DNA of 5,924 nt, from positions 1 to 5,924 of the forward strand of contig CALGIA010000465.1 in assembly GCA_937916005.1 (NCBI GenBank), in the 5' to 3' direction. Below are positions 1 through 4,905 of this stretch, piece after piece (positions within the stretch are counted from its first letter, which is position 1; each line of letters starts with the position of its first letter). Position numbers and translations under genes: made by a program. Source of the stretch: an uncultured Rhodospirillaceae bacterium. Its GTDB lineage: Bacteria > Pseudomonadota > Alphaproteobacteria > MPNO01. Under the pieces are notes generated by a model. The model made no database searches, had not been told where the DNA came from, and saw nothing but the letters and a program-made list of their open reading frames with translations.

Positions 1-2
1 TG

Positions 3-230
3 CTGCAGGTTCACGGACGACGCATGGCCTCCGCCGATTACCAGGGCATCGGCGATACCTACATCATGACCAAGGACATGAACATCGCCTGTGAAATGGG
101 CCGTGAAACCGGCTCACCCATGCCGGTCGCCAATCTGGTTCAATCTCTTTACCAGTTGCTGAATGGGCAGGGTGGCCAGGACAAGGGTCAGATCGGTCTG
201 ATGTGGCTTTATCAGCAGGAAGAACTATAA
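3..230 (+). CDS. 3-hydroxyisobutyrate dehydrogenase-family protein, C-terminal part (5' end outside window)
   Basis: This is the last 75 residues of a gene that enters from the left edge; the frame is open from nt 3 and ends at TAA 228-230. The segment containing YIMTKDMNIACEMG, then SPMP, then a Leu/Tyr-rich helix and GQGGQDKGQ, resembles the all-helical C-terminal domain of the beta-hydroxyacid dehydrogenase family (3-hydroxyisobutyrate dehydrogenase, tartronate semialdehyde reductase). Members use NAD(P) to interconvert a beta-hydroxyacid and its semialdehyde in the cytoplasm. The Rossmann domain and the catalytic lysine lie upstream and cannot be checked, so the substrate is open. The internal ATG at nt 24 is not a credible start because the homologous helix begins before it. 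The gene converges on dctM with 25 nt between the two stops. The family call rests on the C-terminal pattern only. Confidence 0.68.
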   Translation: MQVHGRRMASADYQGIGDTYIMTKDMNIACEMGRETGSPMPVANLVQSLYQLLNGQGGQDKGQIGLMWLYQQEEL

Positions 231-246
231 AGCCCGGGTCATGGGA

Positions 247-271
247 GTTGGCGCGTCACTCAATCGCCAAC
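247..271. terminator. Possible hairpin over the dctM stop codon, at the convergent gene junction
   Basis: GTTGGCG (247-253) and CGCCAAC (265-271) form a perfect 7-bp inverted repeat around an 11-nt loop that contains the dctM stop codon. It lies where the dehydrogenase and dctM converge, so it could slow transcription or protect a 3' end. There is no T-run after it on either strand, so it is not a classical intrinsic terminator. It may be chance. Confidence 0.25.
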
Positions 272-1581
272 AGATGGGGCAATATCAGCGTGACCGTCGG
301 GAACATGATGATGAAGACAACCCGCACAGCGTCCGACAGGAAGAAAGGTATCACGCCCTTGAAGGTTTCGATCATGGGGACGTCCTTGGCCATGGAACTG
401 ATGACAAAGACATTCAACCCGACAGGCGGCGTGATCAAGCCGACTTCCACGACAATCAGGGCAATGATGCCGAACCAGAGCTTCACGTCTTCGACCGGCA
501 TGCCGAAATCCAATACCGCGATAATCGGCCAGAAGATCGGTACGGTCAGCAGGATCATGGACAGGCTGTCCATGATGAATCCCAGCAGGATGTATATGAC
601 CACCATGAGCACGATGACGCTGATGGGGGGAAGCCCTGAATTCTTGAAATAATTCGCCAGCGCGATCGGCACTTCCGTAAAGCCCAGGAAGGCATTGAAT
701 ATCGCCGCGCCGAGGATGATGAGAAATATGAACCCTGTCGTCTCGGCGGTCCCAAGGGCGACCTCGATGATGCCTTTCATGCGCATGCCGCCGCGGGTGA
801 TGGCGATTAGAAATGTTCCGAGACAACCGACCCCGGCGCCTTCCGTCGGGCTGAAGATACCCGAATAAATGCCGCCCATGACGAGGGCGAAGATCAGCAG
901 CACCGCCCAGATATCGAGCAACGCCGTCCATTTTTCCCGTCGCGAGGCCCTGGGCGCGGCGGGGCCGGAATCGGGATAGATGCGAACCACAATGGCGATC
1001 ACCGCCATATAGCCCAAGGCGGCAAGTATGCCGGGGATGAGAGCTGCCTGGAAAAGCGTGGCGATATTCGCTTCGACCATGATCGCATAGATGATCAGGA
1101 TGAGCGACGGCGGAATCAGAATTCCCAGGGTTCCGCCCGCCGCCAGACATCCGGTGGCCAGTGATCCGGAATATTTGAAACGTTTCAGTTCGGGCAGGGC
1201 GGCTTTGCCCATGATGGCGGCGGTCGCCAGGGAAGATCCGCTGATGGCGCCGAATCCGGCACAGCCGCCGACGGCGGCCATGGCGACCCCGCCCCGAAAA
1301 TGCCCCATCCAGCGATGGGCGGCCGTGAACAAAGCTGTTGATAATCCGGCCTTGGCGGCCAGTTGCCCCATCATGATGAACAGGGGGGCGACCGACAGAT
1401 CATAGGTGGAGAAACGCCAATAGGTTTCGGTTTTCAAATAGCTCAACAACGCGTCGGAACCGGCAATGGACAGATAGCCGACCATGCCGACCGCCAGCAT
1501 GGCGACCCCAATGGGGATGCGGATGGCAAGCAGCACCATCAGCACGACAAATCCCGTAATGCCGTATTCCAAACCACTCAT
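256..1581 (-). CDS. dctM: TRAP transporter large membrane subunit (DctM family)
   Basis: This 441-residue inner-membrane protein is the ion-coupled transport subunit of a TRAP system; it moves the solute delivered by the periplasmic binding protein. The length is usual for the family and the whole protein is hydrophobic, with about 11-12 likely membrane segments. Family hallmarks appear in order: SGSSLATAA near residues 114-122, GGTLGILIPPS at 149-159, SPTEGAGVG at 244-252, GFIMDSLSMILLTVP in 334-348 and GLITPPVGLNVFV at 381-393. The start is ATG 1581, preceded by GGTGA (1588-1592) six bases upstream. The gene follows dctQ after 25 nt, so the two are very probably co-transcribed. It is the last gene of the operon. 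DctM sequence does not reveal the substrate. No truncation or frameshift is seen. Confidence 0.95.
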   Translation of the reverse strand: MSGLEYGITGFVVLMVLLAIRIPIGVAMLAVGMVGYLSIAGSDALLSYLKTETYWRFSTYDLSVAPLFIMMGQLAAKAGLSTALFTAAHRWMGHFRGGVAMAAVGGCAGFGAISGSSLATAAIMGKAALPELKRFKYSGSLATGCLAAGGTLGILIPPSLILIIYAIMVEANIATLFQAALIPGILAALGYMAVIAIVVRIYPDSGPAAPRASRREKWTALLDIWAVLLIFALVMGGIYSGIFSPTEGAGVGCLGTFLIAITRGGMRMKGIIEVALGTAETTGFIFLIILGAAIFNAFLGFTEVPIALANYFKNSGLPPISVIVLMVVIYILLGFIMDSLSMILLTVPIFWPIIAVLDFGMPVEDVKLWFGIIALIVVEVGLITPPVGLNVFVISSMAKDVPMIETFKGVIPFFLSDAVRVVFIIMFPTVTLILPHLLAIE

Positions 1582-1606
1582 GAATCGTCACCATCCATCA
1601 TCGGCA

Positions 1607-2155
1607 TTATGAGTTCAGCGAATCGTCGAAAAACCGGGCGGCCCGGGTTTCGGCTATGCTGCGCCCAAAGGTGTAGATGCAGACGACAATCAGAAGCGTC
1701 ATGCAGAACGCGGCGTATGGAAAGGAATACCAACGGGGAAATCCGATGGTTGTGAAGGTTTCGTTATATTTGTACATATCGACGCCGCCCAGAATCAGGC
1801 GCCAGGTCAGCAGGGCGCCGAGCACCACAAAGACCAGACTGCCGATCGCGTCGCAAAAGGTTTTGACACGGGTCGGCGCGCTGGTCAGGACGAAATCGAC
1901 GATGACGTTTTCCCTCATGATCTGGCAATAGGGAAGAAACGCAAACACGGCCGTGCCGGTCAATAATTCGATCAGATCGATGATGCCGGAAATGGACGCG
2001 CCCAGAGAGGCGCGGCCGATGATGTTTGCCGAAATCGTGACGGCCATCGCGGCAATGACGAAGCTGCCGAACAGCGCCAATCCGGCGGACAGGCAATAGA
2101 GAACCCGGCCCACCTTGTCGGTGGGCCGGGCGGTCGTCTCCAAACCTTCAGCCAT
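1607..2155 (-). CDS. dctQ: TRAP transporter small membrane subunit (DctQ family)
   Basis: This 182-residue inner-membrane protein has four likely membrane segments, roughly residues 18-45, 57-79, 103-123 and 144-164. That is the DctQ plan; DctQ pairs with DctM to make the membrane part of a TRAP transporter. The motif RENVIVDFV (81-89) after the second segment and GFPRWYSFP (138-146) before the fourth match typical DctQ positions. It lies between dctP (49 nt upstream) and dctM (25 nt downstream) on the same strand. The ATG at 2155 has only a weak ribosome binding site (TTGGGCTGAG upstream), so translation may be modest or depend on neighbours. Codons 9-18 contain a strong 11-bp hairpin, listed separately, which could lower dctQM expression relative to dctP. 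Confidence 0.92.
   Translation of the reverse strand: MAEGLETTARPTDKVGRVLYCLSAGLALFGSFVIAAMAVTISANIIGRASLGASISGIIDLIELLTGTAVFAFLPYCQIMRENVIVDFVLTSAPTRVKTFCDAIGSLVFVVLGALLTWRLILGGVDMYKYNETFTTIGFPRWYSFPYAAFCMTLLIVVCIYTFGRSIAETRAARFFDDSLNS
2104..2130 (-). promoter_or_regulatory. Strong RNA hairpin inside the 5' coding region of dctQ
   Basis: CCCGGCCCACC (2104-2114) and GGTGGGCCGGG (2120-2130) are perfect reverse complements of 11 bp with a 5-nt loop. In the transcript the hairpin covers dctQ codons 9-18, starting 25 nt after the ATG. It is followed by TTCTCTATT, which is only partly U-rich, so it is a poor intrinsic terminator. It could act as an attenuator, a pause site or a 3' end block protecting a dctP-only transcript. 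The repeat is seen directly; its role is inference. Confidence 0.5.
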
Positions 2156-2170
2156 GGCAACTCAGCCCAA

Positions 2171-2185
2171 CGGCGAATGTCGCCG
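2171..2185 (-). promoter_or_regulatory. Intergenic hairpin between dctP and dctQ
   Basis: CGGCGA (2171-2176) and TCGCCG (2180-2185) form a perfect 6-bp stem with a 3-nt loop, 19 nt past the dctP stop codon in the 49-nt gap. No T-run follows. In TRAP and ABC operons such hairpins can stabilise the upstream binding-protein message; here that is inference. It is close upstream of the dctQ start and might also affect ribosome access. Confidence 0.4.
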
Positions 2186-2204
2186 AGATCAGTTTCATAT
2201 CGGA

Positions 2205-3248
2205 CTACTTGGCGTATTTGGCGATCATGGCGCGTGCATCGTCGATCAGTTCCTGACCATTGATGTTGTGCTTTTTCATGTCCGCCTTGAACTGATCGAA
2301 CACGACTTCAGTGGCCTTTTTGATCTTGGCCGATTCCTCAACGCTGAGAGTGAAAAACACGTTCTTTTTCTTCGACTTCATGACCCGCAGGCCCGGCGCC
2401 TCGATCGCCTGCCAGTTTTTACCCGCTGCGAGGGCGATATTGCGGCCTGAATTGGCGTCGATCACCTTTTTCAGATCGGCCGGCAGTTTGGCGTAACTTT
2501 TCTTGTTCATCAGGAAAGTAAACACAGCCGTTCCCATACGAGACTGAGGCGGCGCCAAATCGGTGAAATACTTGACCAGTTCGTGCATTTTCACGGCCGG
2601 TGCGATTTCATAGGGAAGCATTGCGCCACTGATGGTGCCCTTGGACAGCATTGGCGGAATCCGGGGTAACGGCGTTCCGATGGCATCGGCGCCCAATGCC
2701 TGAAGCAGCCAGACGCCGGAGCGATTGGCTGCGCGCAATTTCATGCCCTTGATATCCGACATTTTCCGGATCGGATTCTTGGTCATGAACAGCTCACCGT
2801 CATGTGCGTGGAGCAACAGCGGATGATATTCACCAAGTTCCGGCTCAAGATGCTTTGCCTGGAAATCCTGCAGGGCAAGGGTGGTGGATACCGCGTCCTT
2901 GTGGATGAACGGCAGTTCGAAGGTTTCGACGCGGGGCATGCGGCCGGTCGTGAAACCTGGCAGGGTCCAGACCACGTCCACAACGCCTTCGCGGACCTGA
3001 TCCAGCAATTGCGGGGCTTTTCCGCCCAACTGCATGGCCCAGAACGGTTTCACTTCGATGCGGCCGCCGGAATCCTTGGCGATCTTCTTTGCCCAGGGAG
3101 CCAGGAAGGTCTTTGCCGGATTGGCGACGGGCGGGATGAATGTGTGCATTCGCAATGTATATTCAGCGGATTGAACAGGCATGGCGCCGCCCAAAACCGT
3201 TGCAACCGCCAGCGCGGCCGCAGTAGTGGTAAGCATCTTTTTAGACAT
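2205..3248 (-). CDS. dctP: TRAP transporter periplasmic substrate-binding protein (DctP family)
   Basis: This 347-residue secreted protein captures an organic acid in the periplasm and passes it to DctQM. The N-terminus is a signal peptide: KK at residues 3-4, a hydrophobic core of Ala/Leu/Val, and likely cleavage near residues 27-28, before EYTLRMHTF. The mature part follows the DctP fold: KKIAKDSGGRIEVKPF (54-69), QLLDQVREGVVDVVW (80-94), the LPFIH stretch (112-116) and GMKLRAANR (168-176). R172 sits at the conserved arginine that normally binds the substrate carboxylate. The later stretch LGADAIGTPLPRIPPMLSKG (185-204) is also typical; the usual VDG after it reads ISG here. ATG 3248 has GGGAG (3257-3261) eight bases upstream, a good ribosome site. 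It is the first gene of the operon, under the promoter at about 3317-3325. The substrate is not predictable; a monocarboxylate or sugar acid is plausible. Confidence 0.94.
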   Translation of the reverse strand: MSKKMLTTTAAALAVATVLGGAMPVQSAEYTLRMHTFIPPVANPAKTFLAPWAKKIAKDSGGRIEVKPFWAMQLGGKAPQLLDQVREGVVDVVWTLPGFTTGRMPRVETFELPFIHKDAVSTTLALQDFQAKHLEPELGEYHPLLLHAHDGELFMTKNPIRKMSDIKGMKLRAANRSGVWLLQALGADAIGTPLPRIPPMLSKGTISGAMLPYEIAPAVKMHELVKYFTDLAPPQSRMGTAVFTFLMNKKSYAKLPADLKKVIDANSGRNIALAAGKNWQAIEAPGLRVMKSKKKNVFFTLSVEESAKIKKATEVVFDQFKADMKKHNINGQELIDDARAMIAKYAK

Positions 3249-3316
3249 CTGCTAAACTCCCTGTTATTTCAGAATTGGCGCTTAATTTTATGACGCTATT
3301 CGAATTGCCGATATAC

Positions 3317-3343
3317 ATTATAACAAGCATTTCATCGATACAA
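3317..3343 (-). promoter_or_regulatory. Predicted dctP operon promoter with extended -10
   Basis: On the - strand TGTTATAAT lies at 3325-3317: a perfect TATAAT at 3322-3317 with an upstream TG, i.e. an extended -10. The best -35 is TTGTAT at 3343-3338, four of six matches to TTGACA but at a short 15-nt spacing, so the extended -10 probably carries the promoter. Transcription would begin near 3310, giving a leader of about 60 nt before the dctP ATG. This is a sequence match only. Confidence 0.6.
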
Positions 3344-3361
3344 TTATGAATTATCGATAAT
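3334..3361. promoter_or_regulatory. Palindromic candidate operator in the dctP-gntR divergent region
   Basis: ATCGATA (3334-3340) and TATCGAT (3352-3358) are perfect inverted arms separated by 11 nt. The right arm lies within a perfect 12-bp palindrome, ATTATCGATAAT (3350-3361). The core ATCGAT therefore occurs twice, 19 bp apart. The left arm overlaps the predicted -35 of dctP, where a bound repressor would block polymerase. GntR/FCD regulators usually bind short palindromes as dimers and often control a divergent neighbour, so the adjacent regulator is the natural candidate. The match to a specific GntR operator is not established, and AT-rich DNA yields palindromes by chance. Confidence 0.5.
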
Positions 3362-3438
3362 CATGCCGATTCTGATATCATTCACGCGCAAAAATAGAGT
3401 CGAGTCAATTGCGCAGTCAAGATGAAGACTGCCGAATC

Positions 3439-3444
3439 AAGGGG
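3439..3444 (+). promoter_or_regulatory. Ribosome binding site deciding the regulator start
   Basis: AAGGGG lies six bases before TTG 3451. The alternative in-frame start, TTG 3409, has no purine-rich site at a usual distance. The family's conserved N-terminal helix also begins shortly after TTG 3451, so this site favours the shorter, 218-residue protein. Confidence 0.55.
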
Positions 3445-3450
3445 CGCCAG

Positions 3451-4107
3451 TTGACGCAAACGCTTTCGGAAAAAGCCTACCGGACATTGCGGCAGGATAT
3501 TTTGTGGGGAAAACTGGCGCCGAATTCGCATATCAAGATTGATGAAATGCGGGTCCGATACGCCATCGGCCCGACACCGATCCGTGAAGCGCTCTCACGC
3601 CTGGTTGCCGAAGGGCTTGTTCTGAGTGAGGCGCATCGAGGGTTCAGTATCCCACCGGCCACTATGCTGGATTTGACCGATATTGTCGCCCACCGCCGGT
3701 TGATCGAATGCAATGCTCTTAGAACAGCCATCGAAAAGGGCAATGATGAGTGGGAGGCGGGTGTCGTTGCATCCTATCATCTTATGGCGCGGGTCGAGGA
3801 ACGCAGTCTTGCCGACGGGTCGGGGTCTTGGGAAGAATGGGAGTTACTTCACCGGAAATTCCACGAAGCTCTAACAAGCGGCGCACATTCCGTCTGGTCG
3901 GGAAAATTTTTACGGGTGCTTTATGATCAGGGCGACAGATACCGCCGTCTTTACCGGCCCGAAGAAGTCGTCGTGCCGGAAATTCATGACGATCACAAGC
4001 GCATCCTCGAGGCCACCCTCGATCGGAACGCCGATCTGGCGGTTCGGGAGATGGACCGGCATATTGGCAGGCTTGCGGAAGGGGCCGGGGAAAGTGGTCT
4101 GATTTAA
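3451..4107 (+). CDS. GntR-family transcriptional regulator, FCD (FadR-type) domain
   Basis: This cytoplasmic DNA-binding protein is 218 residues if it begins at TTG 3451, or 232 from TTG 3409. Residues 5-70 form a GntR winged helix: YRTLRQDILWGKLAP, then PTPIREALSRLVAEGLV (41-57) as the recognition region, and HRGFSIPP as the wing. Residues 74-210 fit the all-helical FCD ligand domain, with DIVAHRRLIECNAL, HRKFHEAL, DDHKRILEA and MDRHIG. The likely metal-binding positions are H134, H138, H182 and H204; the first is often Asp in the family. Such proteins usually repress uptake and catabolic genes until a carboxylate ligand binds. It is divergent from dctPQM and lies 22 nt before the SDR, so it probably regulates both. 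Its own promoter is not recognisable. The family is certain; ligand and sign of regulation are inference. Confidence 0.92.
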   Translation: MTQTLSEKAYRTLRQDILWGKLAPNSHIKIDEMRVRYAIGPTPIREALSRLVAEGLVLSEAHRGFSIPPATMLDLTDIVAHRRLIECNALRTAIEKGNDEWEAGVVASYHLMARVEERSLADGSGSWEEWELLHRKFHEALTSGAHSVWSGKFLRVLYDQGDRYRRLYRPEEVVVPEIHDDHKRILEATLDRNADLAVREMDRHIGRLAEGAGESGLI

Positions 4108-4116
4108 CGAACAGTT

Positions 4117-4122
4117 GGGGAG
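4117..4122 (+). promoter_or_regulatory. Ribosome binding site deciding the SDR start
   Basis: GGGGAG lies seven bases before ATG 4130, an ideal site. A longer reading frame from TTG 4115 would begin upstream of this site and has no site of its own, so ATG 4130 is preferred. Confidence 0.75.
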
Positions 4123-4129
4123 CCGACGA

Positions 4130-4894
4130 ATGGGACAGATGGATGGAAAGATCTGCATTGTGACCGGCGGCGCGGGCAGCATAGGCCTCGCCAGCGCGGG
4201 AATTCTCCTGGATGAAGGCGCAAATGTCACGCTGGTTGACAGGGACGAGACCCAGCTTTTCCAGGCCGCCCTATCGTTGTCCGGTCATGGGACCCGTGTC
4301 CTGTCGGTCTCGGCGGACGTGACCCAGGCATCGGATACGCGGAATTACATCGACCAGACCGTGGGCCGGTTCGGTAAAATCGACGTTTTGTTCAGCAATG
4401 CGGGCGCCAGCGGCGAGATCAGTCCGATTACCGACTATCCGGAAGACGTCTTCGACGCGGTCATGGCGGTGAACGTCAAGGGCTCGTTCCTGGCTTGCAA
4501 ATATGCGCTGCCGCACATGAACGACGGCGGCAGCATCATCATTACCTCCAGCATCATGGGGGTAAGGTCGAACCCCAACATCGTTGCCTATGCCACGTCC
4601 AAGCACGCCGTGATTGGCCTGATGCGAACCGTGGCCAAGGAAGTGGCGTCGCGCGGCATCCGGGTCAACGTGGTCGCGCCCGGCCCGGTGGATAACGGGT
4701 TCCAGACGGATATCGAGGACCGCCTCGGCGCGGCGCTCGGCCTGGACGCCACGGAAATGCTCAACCAGGCGATCCCGCTGAACCGTCATGCGCGGGCCGA
4801 TGAAATCGCCGGAACGGTTTTGTTCCTGGCGTCGGATCAAAGCAGCTTTTCGACCGGCGGCGTGTTCATGGCCGATGGCGGATTGAACGCCTGA
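4130..4894 (+). CDS. Short-chain dehydrogenase/reductase (classical SDR), NAD-type
   Basis: This 254-residue cytoplasmic oxidoreductase interconverts an alcohol and a ketone using a nicotinamide cofactor. The classical SDR motifs are in order: TGGAGSIG (12-19), D37 at the end of the second strand, which usually marks NAD(H) preference, D63-V64, NAG (90-92), catalytic N115, S141, Y154 and K158 (YATSK), PGPV (about 184-187) and the C-terminal FLASDQSSFSTGG...DGG. The sixth position of the TGxxxGxG motif is Ser rather than Gly, a tolerated variant. Length and motifs are complete, so it should be active. It follows the GntR gene by 22 nt on the same strand, suggesting co-transcription. Context suggests oxidation of a hydroxyacid or sugar-acid derivative delivered by the TRAP system; the substrate cannot be read from the sequence. 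Confidence 0.93.
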   Translation: MGQMDGKICIVTGGAGSIGLASAGILLDEGANVTLVDRDETQLFQAALSLSGHGTRVLSVSADVTQASDTRNYIDQTVGRFGKIDVLFSNAGASGEISPITDYPEDVFDAVMAVNVKGSFLACKYALPHMNDGGSIIITSSIMGVRSNPNIVAYATSKHAVIGLMRTVAKEVASRGIRVNVVAPGPVDNGFQTDIEDRLGAALGLDATEMLNQAIPLNRHARADEIAGTVLFLASDQSSFSTGGVFMADGGLNA

Positions 4895-4905
4895 GTCCGA
4901 ATTCA

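Larger units (their letters stand above)
3249..3450. other. AT-rich divergent control region between dctP and gntR
   Basis: About 200 nt separate the dctP and regulator starts and are visibly richer in A/T than the flanking genes. The stretch holds the dctP ribosome site and promoter and the ATCGAT inverted repeat. It also has two further small palindromes, ATTCGAAT (3298-3305) and TGATATCA (3373-3380). A near-perfect direct repeat, GAATTGGCG (3272-3280) versus GAATTGCCG (3302-3310), is spaced exactly 30 nt. I found no convincing -35/-10 pair for the regulator on the + strand. No gene is supported here. Confidence 0.6.

Noticed and set aside
203..652. Two overlapping + strand frames (132 and 149 codons) opposite the end of dctM
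   Set aside because: Both are antisense to a clear DctM coding sequence and have low-complexity Met/Thr or His/Asp composition with no family pattern.
260..1150. A 296-codon - strand frame overlapping dctM in another phase
   Set aside because: It is rich in Arg, His, Gly and Pro, typical of a frame-shifted read of a GC-rich membrane gene; dctM itself is intact.
3345..3400. A + strand promoter for the gntR gene
   Set aside because: GATAAT (3356-3361) and TGATAT (3373-3378) resemble -10 boxes, but no acceptable -35 lies at 16-18 nt from either.
4115..4129. Longer SDR start at TTG 4115
   Set aside because: The GGGGAG ribosome site lies inside this extension and is ideally placed for ATG 4130.
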